Source of the DNA: AC-32 sp963719275
Lineage (GTDB): Bacteria; Actinomycetota; Thermoleophilia; Gaiellales; Gaiellaceae
Reading direction: 5' to 3'
Length of the DNA stretch: 64,000 bases
Assembly: GCA_963719275.1 (NCBI GenBank)
Contig: CAVRBT010000004.1
Coordinates: 1 to 64,000, forward strand
Below, one piece after another: positions 7,896-15,395 of the stretch (position 1 is the first letter of the stretch; each line of letters starts with the position of its first letter). Under the pieces are notes generated by a model. That model ran no database searches and was not told the DNA's origin. It was given only the letters and a program-made list of their open reading frames with translations. The translations under genes were made by a program, and so were the position numbers.

Positions 7896-8162
7896 ATGCC
7901 ACTTCTCCGGGGAGTCGCTCGGACCGCCGTGATCGCCGGCACCGCGACCGCGGTCTCGAACCGCGTCTCGCGCCGCCAGGCGGAACGCTGGTCCGCGGAG
8001 GACCAGCAGGACTACGACCAGGCACCGCCGCCGCCGCAGGCCGCGGCTGCTCCTCAGGCCGACCCGCTGGAACAACTCCAGAAGCTCGGCGAGCTGAAGG
8101 CGGCCGGGGTGCTGACGGACGCCGAGTTCGAGGCGCAGAAGGCGAAGATCCTCGCCGGCTGA
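7896..8162 (+). CDS. SHOCT-domain protein
   Basis: Protein of 88 aa beginning at ATG 7896 behind AAAGGAG. It has an alanine/arginine-rich N-terminus (RTAVIAGTATAVSNRVSRR), a proline/alanine/glutamine linker, and a C-terminal SHOCT module (LEQLQKLGELKAAGVLTDAE then FEAQKAKILAG). SHOCT domains are short helical oligomerisation modules found at the ends of many unrelated proteins. It probably acts with the preceding DUF6325-like gene, with which it seems co-transcribed. Confidence 0.85.
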   Translation: MPLLRGVARTAVIAGTATAVSNRVSRRQAERWSAEDQQDYDQAPPPPQAAAAPQADPLEQLQKLGELKAAGVLTDAEFEAQKAKILAG

Positions 8163-8205
8163 GCGCTCGCGCTTCTCATGGCCGGCGCCTGGACGGGGTA
8201 GCAGC

Positions 8206-9204
8206 GTGATCGACCTCAAAGGCAAGCACCTGCTGAAGCTGGCCGACTTCAGTCCAGAGGAGATCACGTTTCTGATCGACCTCGCTGCCGAGCTGAAGGC
8301 GGCCAAGCAGGAAAGGCGGGAGGAACAGAAGCTCGTCGGCAAGGCGATCGCGCTGATCTTCGAGAAGGACTCGACGCGGACCCGCTGCGCCTTCGAGGTC
8401 GCGGCCTACGATCAAGGCGCCCACGTGACGTTCATTGGCCCGTCGGGCTCGCACCTGGGCCACAAGGAGACGGTGAAGGACACCGCCCGCGTGCTCGGCC
8501 GCATGTACGACGCGATCGAGTACCGGGGCTTTGCCCAGGAAACGGCGGAGCAACTGGCAGAGTTCGCGGGAGTCCCCGTCTACAACGGGCTCACCAACGA
8601 GTGGCACCCGACCCAGATCCTCGGGGACTTCCTCACCTTCCGCGAACACGTCGACAAGCCGCTGGACGAGGTCGCCTTCTGCTACCTCGGCGACGCCCGC
8701 TTCAACATGGGCAACTCGTACCTCGTCGACGGGGCGAAGCTCGGGATGGACGTCCGCATCGCGAGCCCGAAATCGCTCTGGCCGAGAGACGAGATCATCG
8801 AGCTCGCGCGCTCGCTCGCGGGGGAGACGAGCGCCAAGATCACGATCACCGAGGATGTCGCCGACGCGGTCAGCGGCTGTGACGTGCTGCTCACCGATGT
8901 CTGGGTCTCGATGGGTGAGCCTGCTGAAGCATGGGCCGAGCGGATCGCCCTGTTGAAGCCCTACCAGGTGAACGCCGAGACGATGGCGGCGTCCGGCAAC
9001 CCGGACGTGAAGTTCATGCACTGCCTGCCGGCGTTCCACAACACGGACACGCAGGTTGGCAAGGAGATCCTGGAGAAGTTCGGCATGGAGTCGCTCGAGG
9101 TGACCGACGATGTGTTCGAGTCATCGGCGTCGGTGGTTTTCGACGAGGCCGAGAACCGGCTGCACACCATCAAGGCTGTGATGGTCGCGACGCTCGCCGG
9201 CTGA
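8206..9204 (+). CDS. argF: Ornithine carbamoyltransferase
   Basis: Full-length enzyme of 332 aa starting at GTG 8206. It transfers the carbamoyl group of carbamoyl phosphate to ornithine to give citrulline, or runs in reverse in the arginine deiminase pathway. Visible motifs are the carbamoyl-phosphate loop STRTR (residues 56-60), EWHPTQ (about 132), the ornithine-side DVWVSMGE loop, and HCLPAFH (about 272). The sequence style (DQGAHVTFIGPSGSHLGHKE, ARVLGRMYDAIEYRGF) is that of the longer enteric/catabolic type, for which arcB would be an alternative name. No other arginine gene is adjacent, so direction cannot be inferred. Confidence 0.9.
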   Translation: MIDLKGKHLLKLADFSPEEITFLIDLAAELKAAKQERREEQKLVGKAIALIFEKDSTRTRCAFEVAAYDQGAHVTFIGPSGSHLGHKETVKDTARVLGRMYDAIEYRGFAQETAEQLAEFAGVPVYNGLTNEWHPTQILGDFLTFREHVDKPLDEVAFCYLGDARFNMGNSYLVDGAKLGMDVRIASPKSLWPRDEIIELARSLAGETSAKITITEDVADAVSGCDVLLTDVWVSMGEPAEAWAERIALLKPYQVNAETMAASGNPDVKFMHCLPAFHNTDTQVGKEILEKFGMESLEVTDDVFESSASVVFDEAENRLHTIKAVMVATLAG

Positions 9205-9258
9205 TCGTGCGCGTCGTCGTCGCGCTCGGGGCTGTGATGTCTGCGGAAGGAGGATGGG

Positions 9259-9357
9259 ATGCGACGGGGCGCTGAGTGGCTGATCATCCTGGCGGCCGCG
9301 CTGCTGTTGGTGGGCACGCACGGCACGAAGATCGTCGTGGTGCGGGTGGTGCCATGA
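9259..9357 (+). CDS. 32-aa single-span membrane peptide upstream of a P-type ATPase
   Basis: ATG 9259 follows a strong GGAAGGAGG ribosome site. It encodes a peptide with a basic N-terminus (MRRGAEW), one hydrophobic span (LIILAAALLLVG) and a short basic tail ending KIVVVRVVP. Its stop overlaps the start of the P-type ATPase gene as ATGA, the arrangement of translationally coupled subunits. It recalls KdpF, the small stabilising peptide of the Kdp ATPase, in size and topology only; there is no sequence identity claim. It is too short for ordinary gene calling. Confidence 0.6.
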   Translation: MRRGAEWLIILAAALLLVGTHGTKIVVVRVVP

Positions 9358-12149
9358 CCTCGGTGCGCTGGGTGGACACTCCGACGACCCCGGCTCCTGT
9401 CCCCGGCGAGGTCGTCTGGCACAGCCTGACGCCGGAGGAGGCATGCGCGCGGCTCGGGGTCGACCCCAGGAACGGGCTCGACGCCGCCGAGGTGGAGCGG
9501 CGGCGCGCAGAAGTGGGGCCGAACAAGTTCGCCGAGACGAAGTCAGAGCCGCGCTGGCACGCGTTCCTCCGTCAGTACCGCGACCCGATGCAGATCGTCC
9601 TGCTGATCGCGGGCCTGGGTAGCATCTGGCCGCTGCACGAGCTCGGGACCGGGCTCGTGATCGTCTTCCTGACCCTCTTCAACGCCGTGCTCGGCCTGCG
9701 CCAGGAGGGCAAGGCGGCCGAGGCGGTCGCCGCGCTCCAGAAGATGATGATCGTGAAGGCGCGGGTGCAACGCGACGGGAAGCTGACCCAGGTTCCGGCC
9801 GAGCAGCTCGTCCCGGGCGACGTGGTCTCGATCGAGGCCGGTGACGTCGTCCCCGCCGACGGCCGGCTTCTTTCCGCGGCCACGCTCGAGATCGCCGAGT
9901 CGGCGCTGACGGGAGAGAGCGTTCCCGTCTCCAAGGGCGCGCAGGCGATCGACGCGGAGGACGCGCCGCTCGGGGACCGCACCGACATGGTCTACATGAA
10001 CACGAATGCCACCCGCGGTGCGGGCGAGTTCGTCGTCACGTCGACGGGCATGGCGACCGAGGTCGGTCACATCTCGCACCTCCTGCAGGCCGAGGGCGAC
10101 GTCAAGACCCCGCTCACGCGGCAGCTCGAGAAGCTGACGGGCCAGATCCTCGTTATCGCGGGTGCCGCGGTCGTCGTCTCGATCTTGCTCAACATGTCTC
10201 GCGGCGAGTCGTTCAAGACGGTGTTCACCGCCGCAATCGCGTTCGCCATCGCAGGCATCCCGACCGGTCTCCCGGCGGTCGTGACGACGATCCTCTCGTA
10301 CGGGACGCAGGTGCTCGCCCAGGCGGGCGCGATCGTGAAGCGGCTGCGCTCCACCGAGACGCTGGGGTCGACGTCCGCGATCAACTCGGACAAGACCGGG
10401 ACCCTGACGCTGAACCAGATGACGGCCGTGGAGATGGCGCTCTGGGGCCGGCGCTACACCATCTCGGGCAGCGGCTACCTGCCGGACGGGCAGATCAAGC
10501 GCGTCGCCGGCGACAGCGACGTGGCGCTCGACGCCTTCCTGCTGCCGATGGTGCTCGCGTCGGATGCCGTCGTGACAGCCGAGGGCGAGATGATCGGCGA
10601 CCCGACCGAAGGCGCCCTCGTCGTGCTCGCCGAGAAGGGCGGGATCGACCCGGCGGCGACCAGGGAGCAGTACCCCCGCGTGGCGGAGCTGCCGTTCGAC
10701 ACCGCCTACAAGCTGATGGCGACGTTCCACCGAATGCAGGACGAGTCGGGGCGCGAGGTGATCCGGTGCTTCGTCAAGGGCGCGCCCGACCAGCTGCTCG
10801 CGCGGGCGACAAGCGGGCTCGACCCGGATTTGCACGTCGTCCCCGTCGACGACGAAGGCCGTGAGCGGTACCTCGCCGAGAACCAGCGCCTGGGCGAGCA
10901 GGGTCTGCGCGTCCTCGCCACCGGTCGGAAGGACGTCGAGCCCGAGTCGTTCGACCCCAACGCCGACCTGCTGCCGCTGATCGACGGGCTGACGCTGCTC
11001 TCGCTCGTCGGGATCGTCGACCCGCCGCGCCCGACGGCGAAGGCCGCGATCGAGACCGCGAAGAGCGCGGGGATCCAGGTGCGGATGATCACCGGCGACC
11101 ACGCCGTGACCGCCGCCGCGATCGCGAAGCAGCTGGGGATCGAGGGCCGCGCGATCTCGGGAGCCGAGTTCGGCGCGATGAGCGACGAGGAGCTGCTCGA
11201 GGAGATCGACGGGATCGGCGTGATCGCGCGCGTGACGCCGGAGCACAAGGTGCGGCTGATCGACACGCTGAAGCAGAAGGGGCACATCGTCGCGATGACC
11301 GGCGACGGCGTGAACGACGCGCCCGCGCTCAAGAAGGCCGACATCGGCATCGCCATGGGGATCACCGGCACGGAGGTCTCCAAGGAGGCCGCGGCGATGA
11401 TCCTCACCGACGACAACTTCGCCACCATCGTGCGGGCGGTCGAGCTCGGCCGCGCGCTCTACGACAACCTGACGAAGTACATCCGCTTCCAGATGGGCGT
11501 TCTCGCCGGGCTGATCATCACATTCCTCGGCGCGAGCATCTTCAACGTCGTCGGCGGGGTCCCGTTCCTGCCGCTCCAGACGCTCTGGTTGAACTTCACG
11601 ACCCAGGTCTTCCAGGCGATCGGCCTCGGCTACGGCAAGGCGAGCTCGGGCCTGATGGCTCGCAGGCCGCGTCCGTCGGACGAGCCGCTCCTGCCTCGCT
11701 CGCTGCTCGGCTGGCTCACGTTCTACGGCTTCGTGATGGGCGCGCTCACGATCGGCGTCGCCTGGGTGGTGGACGACCACCACGGGACGATCGAGGCGCG
11801 GACGATGGCCCTGACGACCTTCTCGCTTGCCAACCTCTTCTTCTCGTTCGCGTGTCGCGATGAGCGGCGCTCCGTGTTCAGCCTGGACATCTTCGAGGAC
11901 CGCCGGTTCCTGATGATGAGCGGGCTCTCGGTCGCGGCGATCGTCCTGGCGACCGAGTTCCGGCTCTTCCAGCGGTTCCTGGAGACCGAGCCGCTCAGCT
12001 TCCGGCAGTGGCTCGTGTGCGTCGGCCTGGGGCTCGTGGTCCTGGTTGCGACCGAAGTCCGGAAGGCGATCTTGCGTCACCAGGAGCGGACCGCGGGTGT
12101 TCCCGAGCCGCCCGCGGACGCTCCGCCGGCTACGGCCGCAGTGGCCTGA
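9354..12149 (+). CDS. Cation-transporting P-type ATPase (type II/III-like)
   Basis: Membrane pump of 931 aa. An N-terminal cation-ATPase domain (HSLTPEEACARLGVDP) is followed by the actuator loop TGES (about 186-189). The phosphorylation site is SDKTGTLT with Asp346; nucleotide-domain KGAPD and hinge motif TGDGVNDAP (about 649) follow. C-terminal transmembrane helices include LPLQTLWLNF. The metal-site helix reads AGIPTGLPAVV instead of the PEGLPA of Ca2+ pumps; plasma-membrane H+ pumps have PVGLPA. The transported ion is therefore uncertain: Ca2+, Mg2+ or H+ are possible. Start ATG 9354 overlaps the stop of a 32-aa membrane peptide. Confidence 0.9.
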   Translation: MTSVRWVDTPTTPAPVPGEVVWHSLTPEEACARLGVDPRNGLDAAEVERRRAEVGPNKFAETKSEPRWHAFLRQYRDPMQIVLLIAGLGSIWPLHELGTGLVIVFLTLFNAVLGLRQEGKAAEAVAALQKMMIVKARVQRDGKLTQVPAEQLVPGDVVSIEAGDVVPADGRLLSAATLEIAESALTGESVPVSKGAQAIDAEDAPLGDRTDMVYMNTNATRGAGEFVVTSTGMATEVGHISHLLQAEGDVKTPLTRQLEKLTGQILVIAGAAVVVSILLNMSRGESFKTVFTAAIAFAIAGIPTGLPAVVTTILSYGTQVLAQAGAIVKRLRSTETLGSTSAINSDKTGTLTLNQMTAVEMALWGRRYTISGSGYLPDGQIKRVAGDSDVALDAFLLPMVLASDAVVTAEGEMIGDPTEGALVVLAEKGGIDPAATREQYPRVAELPFDTAYKLMATFHRMQDESGREVIRCFVKGAPDQLLARATSGLDPDLHVVPVDDEGRERYLAENQRLGEQGLRVLATGRKDVEPESFDPNADLLPLIDGLTLLSLVGIVDPPRPTAKAAIETAKSAGIQVRMITGDHAVTAAAIAKQLGIEGRAISGAEFGAMSDEELLEEIDGIGVIARVTPEHKVRLIDTLKQKGHIVAMTGDGVNDAPALKKADIGIAMGITGTEVSKEAAAMILTDDNFATIVRAVELGRALYDNLTKYIRFQMGVLAGLIITFLGASIFNVVGGVPFLPLQTLWLNFTTQVFQAIGLGYGKASSGLMARRPRPSDEPLLPRSLLGWLTFYGFVMGALTIGVAWVVDDHHGTIEARTMALTTFSLANLFFSFACRDERRSVFSLDIFEDRRFLMMSGLSVAAIVLATEFRLFQRFLETEPLSFRQWLVCVGLGLVVLVATEVRKAILRHQERTAGVPEPPADAPPATAAVA

Positions 12150-12540
12150 GTGGCCGGGGACGACGCGCTTCAGCCTGCTGCTTACGGGGATCGCCGGCCT
12201 GTGGAGCGTCGAAAGCACATCTCGGTCACCGGCGCCGCGTTCATCGGCGTCGGCTCGGTGGTCGGCGCGGGCATCTTCGCGCTCCTCGGCGAGACCGCGC
12301 TGCTGGCGGGATCGGCCGTCTGGCTCTCGTTCCTGCTCGCCGGCGTCGTCACCTTGCTGCTCGCCTACAACGTCGTCACGAACGCCTCGGTGGTGTCGCT
12401 CGGGTCACGGTGACGATCGTCGTCCTTGGGTTCTTCGCGGTCGACACGCTGGAGAACGCGCCCGCGACGTTCTCGGCGATGGTCGGGATCACCGCGCTCG
12501 CGGTCGTGATCGACTGGGAGAGCGTGCCGCAAGACGATCC
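12150..12540 (+). pseudogene. Internally deleted APC-type amino-acid permease remnant
   Basis: Starting at GTG 12150, directly after the ATPase stop, is a typical permease N-terminus: basic RRKHISVTGAAFIGVGSVVG, AGIFALLGETALLAGSAVW and a second hydrophobic helix. That frame stops at 12413. A different frame from about 12410 continues with VTIVVLGFFAVDTLENAP and FSAMVGITALAVVIDW, which resembles the C-terminal end of the same family. An intact permease has about 430-480 aa, so most of the gene is missing and the two ends are out of frame. Confidence 0.65.
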
Positions 12541-12630
12541 GGGTCGAGGCTGCGCCGCACCACTGCGCTCGATCGTGCGGCTCACAACAACGGGCACGTC
12601 ACGGCCGCGTAACGGTTTCTGCGACGACGG

Positions 12631-14070
12631 CTACTGGTCGTCGAGGCGCGGCGTGACCTGACGGAACTCGGTCGGCTCGCCGGGGAGGCCGCCGGGCTTC
12701 GGCGCGTACTCCGGGACGCCGACGCAGGTGAAGAGCAGTGCGTCGAGCGGCTCGCCCAGCAGCGCCGGGATCTCGCTGTCGAGGAAGGTCATCCCGGACG
12801 CGCCGGCGCCGAGGGCGTAGGCAGCCAGGTGCAGCCTGCCCTCGACGAGGCCCGCGGCCAGCTGCGCCTCGCGGTACTCGCGATCCTCGAGCGAGCTCAC
12901 GTCGGCCGTGCCGATCACGACGAAGGCCGCGTCGCGCGGCAGGCCCTGGTCGAGGCAGACGCGGTAGAGCTCGTTCCGCAGCTCACCCGCGCGCACCGGC
13001 CTGGAGAGATCCGGCCAGCGATAGACGCCCGGCTCGATCCCGTCCACGGCGTGCACGACGACGAAGTGGGTGAGGGTGATTCCGCGCAGCGCGGCCGCCA
13101 GCGCGCTGCGAAGAGCGCTCTCCGGAAGGCTGCGCGTCGGGTCCATCCGCCGCATCGAGCTGCGGGCGAGAACGACGGCCTCCACCGGGCTCGACCCCTC
13201 CTCCGGCACCTCGACCGGCTCGCCGCGTTCCCAGGGCTCGCCGAGCGACTCGACGTCGCCGGCCCGTTGCGCGGCGGTGGCGAGTGGGAACTCGACCGGG
13301 TCGGCGTCCACGCGTCCGCCCGTCGCCGGGCCCGTGGCCTCGAGCGCCGGCGCCTGCTCACCCAGTGAGACGACCGCGACCGGCCATTCGTGCACGCTGT
13401 CGGCGCCCACGAGCTCGGTGACCGGCCGATCGGGGAAGCGGGTGTGGAGCGAGGCCGGTACCCCCGCGGAGGCCGCCGCCGCGAGCAGCTGCGCGAGCAT
13501 CGTTCCGGCGTCCCAGTAGGTGTGCCGGTACCCACGCTCGCGGTAGCGCCAGCCCGTGCGCCAGGGAACACCCGTGACGACGACCGCAGGTGCGCTCCCA
13601 CGGGGCGGCGGGCCGACCTGCACGAGCGCGTGGTCGTGCGGGTCGTACCAGTGCACCCCCGCGGGCAGCGAGCCGCCCTCCGGCACGGCGACGTAGAGCT
13701 CGAGCGGAAACCGCGCGCCGGCCGAGCCCGCGGCGCGGAAGAGCCACGTCGCATAGGGACGCTCCACCGTCCGCACCACCCCTGCCGCGAGGTGCAGGAT
13801 GCGCGAGAGCTGCGCCAGGTCGAGCGACCCGCGCGGAACGTTGGCCGTGCCCGCGAGCACGGCGACCGTCGGCGCCGTCGTCGGGGGGAGCTCACGAGGC
13901 AGCGGGACCCGCGGCACCGAGGGGTCGTACCGCTTGTAGAACCAGGGCAGCCGCTCGAGGTCGTTCGTCTCCAGGTCCTGCAGGACGAGCGGGTCGTCCG
14001 GCGGCTCATCCCACTCACGACCCGGCTCGTAGGAGGTGAGGCGGTGCAGCGTCTGCGTCGCGGTCTCCAC
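12631..14070 (-). CDS. Double nitroreductase-domain protein, SagB-type dehydrogenase-like
   Basis: Protein of about 479 aa with two related nitroreductase-like halves. The first has PPTTAPTVAVLAGTANVPRG, LAQLSRILHLAAGVVRTVE and FPLELYVAV; the second has EAVVLARSSMRRMDPTRSLP, FVVVHAVDGIEPGVYRW and LAAYALGAGASGMTF. SagB-type members oxidise azolines to azoles with FMN in peptide natural products, but many homologues stand alone. No precursor peptide or cyclodehydratase gene is visible nearby. The frame opens at 14088; GTG 14070 (ETATQTLHRLTSYEP) is preferred. It is divergent from the next gene. Confidence 0.75.
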   Translation of the reverse strand: METATQTLHRLTSYEPGREWDEPPDDPLVLQDLETNDLERLPWFYKRYDPSVPRVPLPRELPPTTAPTVAVLAGTANVPRGSLDLAQLSRILHLAAGVVRTVERPYATWLFRAAGSAGARFPLELYVAVPEGGSLPAGVHWYDPHDHALVQVGPPPRGSAPAVVVTGVPWRTGWRYRERGYRHTYWDAGTMLAQLLAAAASAGVPASLHTRFPDRPVTELVGADSVHEWPVAVVSLGEQAPALEATGPATGGRVDADPVEFPLATAAQRAGDVESLGEPWERGEPVEVPEEGSSPVEAVVLARSSMRRMDPTRSLPESALRSALAAALRGITLTHFVVVHAVDGIEPGVYRWPDLSRPVRAGELRNELYRVCLDQGLPRDAAFVVIGTADVSSLEDREYREAQLAAGLVEGRLHLAAYALGAGASGMTFLDSEIPALLGEPLDALLFTCVGVPEYAPKPGGLPGEPTEFRQVTPRLDDQ

Positions 14071-14108
14071 GCCGCGACTCTCGCACAACGACGTCTACGA
14101 TCCAGGAC

Positions 14109-14750
14109 GTGGCTTCCGCGGCAGGCGACTCCCAGACCGTCCTGAACGAGCTCGAGAGCGCGGACCGGCTGCTCGTGCAGCAGGTCTTCAAGCCGATCGC
14201 GAACGAGTACCGGATCAGCGTTCCCACGCCCGGCTCGACCGAGGAGGGGCGGCCGCTGCTCTACGTCAAGCAGAAGAAGATGAAGATCAAGGAGGACATC
14301 CGCTTCCGGCTCTCGCCGGACGACGACGCCCATTTGTTCATGATCAAGTCCAAGTCCGTGTTCGAGTTCCGCGGCCGCCACGAGGTGCTCGACGCCGACG
14401 GCCAGGTGATCGGGACGCTGGAGAAGGACTTCACGCGCTCACTGCTCCGGAGCCACTGGCACGTCCGAGACACGGCGGGGACCGAGCTGCTCGAGGGGCA
14501 CGAGGCCAGCTGGATCATCGCCCTCGTGCGCCGGTTCGCGGACATCGGCGTCGACTGGCTCTCGCTCCTGACGTACCTGCCGTTCAACTTCGTCCTGCGC
14601 CGCGGCGACCAGGAGGTCGGGAGCTACAAGCGCGTGCTCGGGAAGTTCCGCGACCGCTACGTGCTCGAGCTGAGCCCCGAGGCCGGCGATGTCGACCATC
14701 GGCTGATCGCGGCATTCGCGGTCGGGCTGGACGCGCTCCAGGACCGCTAG
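14109..14750 (+). CDS. LURP-one-related/scramblase-like protein
   Basis: Soluble protein of 213 aa, start GTG 14109. Domain features are LLYVKQKKMKIKEDIRF, then FMIKSKSVFEFRGRHEVLDA, GQVIGTLEKDF, HWHVRDTAG and YKRVLGKFRDRYVLEL. These short beta hairpins form the tubby/LURP-one barrel also found in phospholipid scramblases. Bacterial members are uncharacterised. A weakly hydrophobic stretch (LSLLTYLPFNFVL) is probably part of the fold. It has its own promoter region divergent from the nitroreductase-like gene (38 bp). Confidence 0.75.
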   Translation: MASAAGDSQTVLNELESADRLLVQQVFKPIANEYRISVPTPGSTEEGRPLLYVKQKKMKIKEDIRFRLSPDDDAHLFMIKSKSVFEFRGRHEVLDADGQVIGTLEKDFTRSLLRSHWHVRDTAGTELLEGHEASWIIALVRRFADIGVDWLSLLTYLPFNFVLRRGDQEVGSYKRVLGKFRDRYVLELSPEAGDVDHRLIAAFAVGLDALQDR

Positions 14751-14915
14751 GTCTCGTCGGCCCGCATCCTGCGCAAGCGTCGAAGGATCAGTCTTCCTGG
14801 TGACCCTGGTCGCGCGACTCGTGACGCTCTGGGTGCGTCAGGACGAGGGCTCGCTCGCGATGAGTTTCGCTTCGTCCACGAGTCTTCTACGGCAAACGCG
14901 AGGAAGGAGCCGGAT

Positions 14916-15308
14916 GTGAGCGAGTCACTGAAGAGCGTCGGCGCGATCACGATGTTCGTCGACGACCCGACGCGGTCGAAGGAGTTCTACGAGCGCGTCT
15001 TCGCCGTGTCTCCGGTCCACGAGGACGCCGACTCGGTCGCGTTCGAGTTCGAGAATCTGATCGTCAACCTGCTCTCGGCTCGGGCCGCAGGAGAGCTGAT
15101 CGAGCCGGCGCCGGTCGCGGAACCCGAGGCGGGCTCGCGCTTCCAATTGACGATCTGGGTCGAGGACGCCGACGCCGTGTGCGAGCAGCTGCGGGCCGCG
15201 GGCGTGGTGCTCCTGAACGGCCCGATCGACCGGGAGTGGGGGATGCGCACCGCAGCCTTCGCCGACCGGGACGGCCACGTCTGGGAGGTCGCCGCGAAGA
15301 TCGGTTAG
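14916..15308 (+). CDS. VOC-family protein (glyoxalase/bleomycin-resistance-like)
   Basis: Protein of 130 aa with the two-module VOC fold: AITMFVDDPTRSKEFYERVF at the N-terminus, VAFEFENLIVNLL, then QLTIWVEDADAVCEQLRAAG and TAAFADRDGHVWEVA. The start is GTG 14916 behind AGGAAGGAG; the overlapping ATG is followed at once by a stop. Substrate cannot be read. The 165 bases upstream of it hold no other gene that I can see. Confidence 0.85.
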   Translation: MSESLKSVGAITMFVDDPTRSKEFYERVFAVSPVHEDADSVAFEFENLIVNLLSARAAGELIEPAPVAEPEAGSRFQLTIWVEDADAVCEQLRAAGVVLLNGPIDREWGMRTAAFADRDGHVWEVAAKIG

Positions 15309-15395
15309 CCGCTGCGCGCCTCCACGCGCTCGATGTCACGACGGCCTCGGGACATCGCGTCGACGATTCCCCGAGGCCGCCGGAACTACCCGCGA

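Noticed and set aside
9543..12218. Open frame of 891 codons antisense to the P-type ATPase gene
   Set aside because: Long antisense frames are expected in GC-rich genes. It is arginine/aspartate/histidine-rich without domain motifs, while the plus strand has all P-type ATPase motifs.
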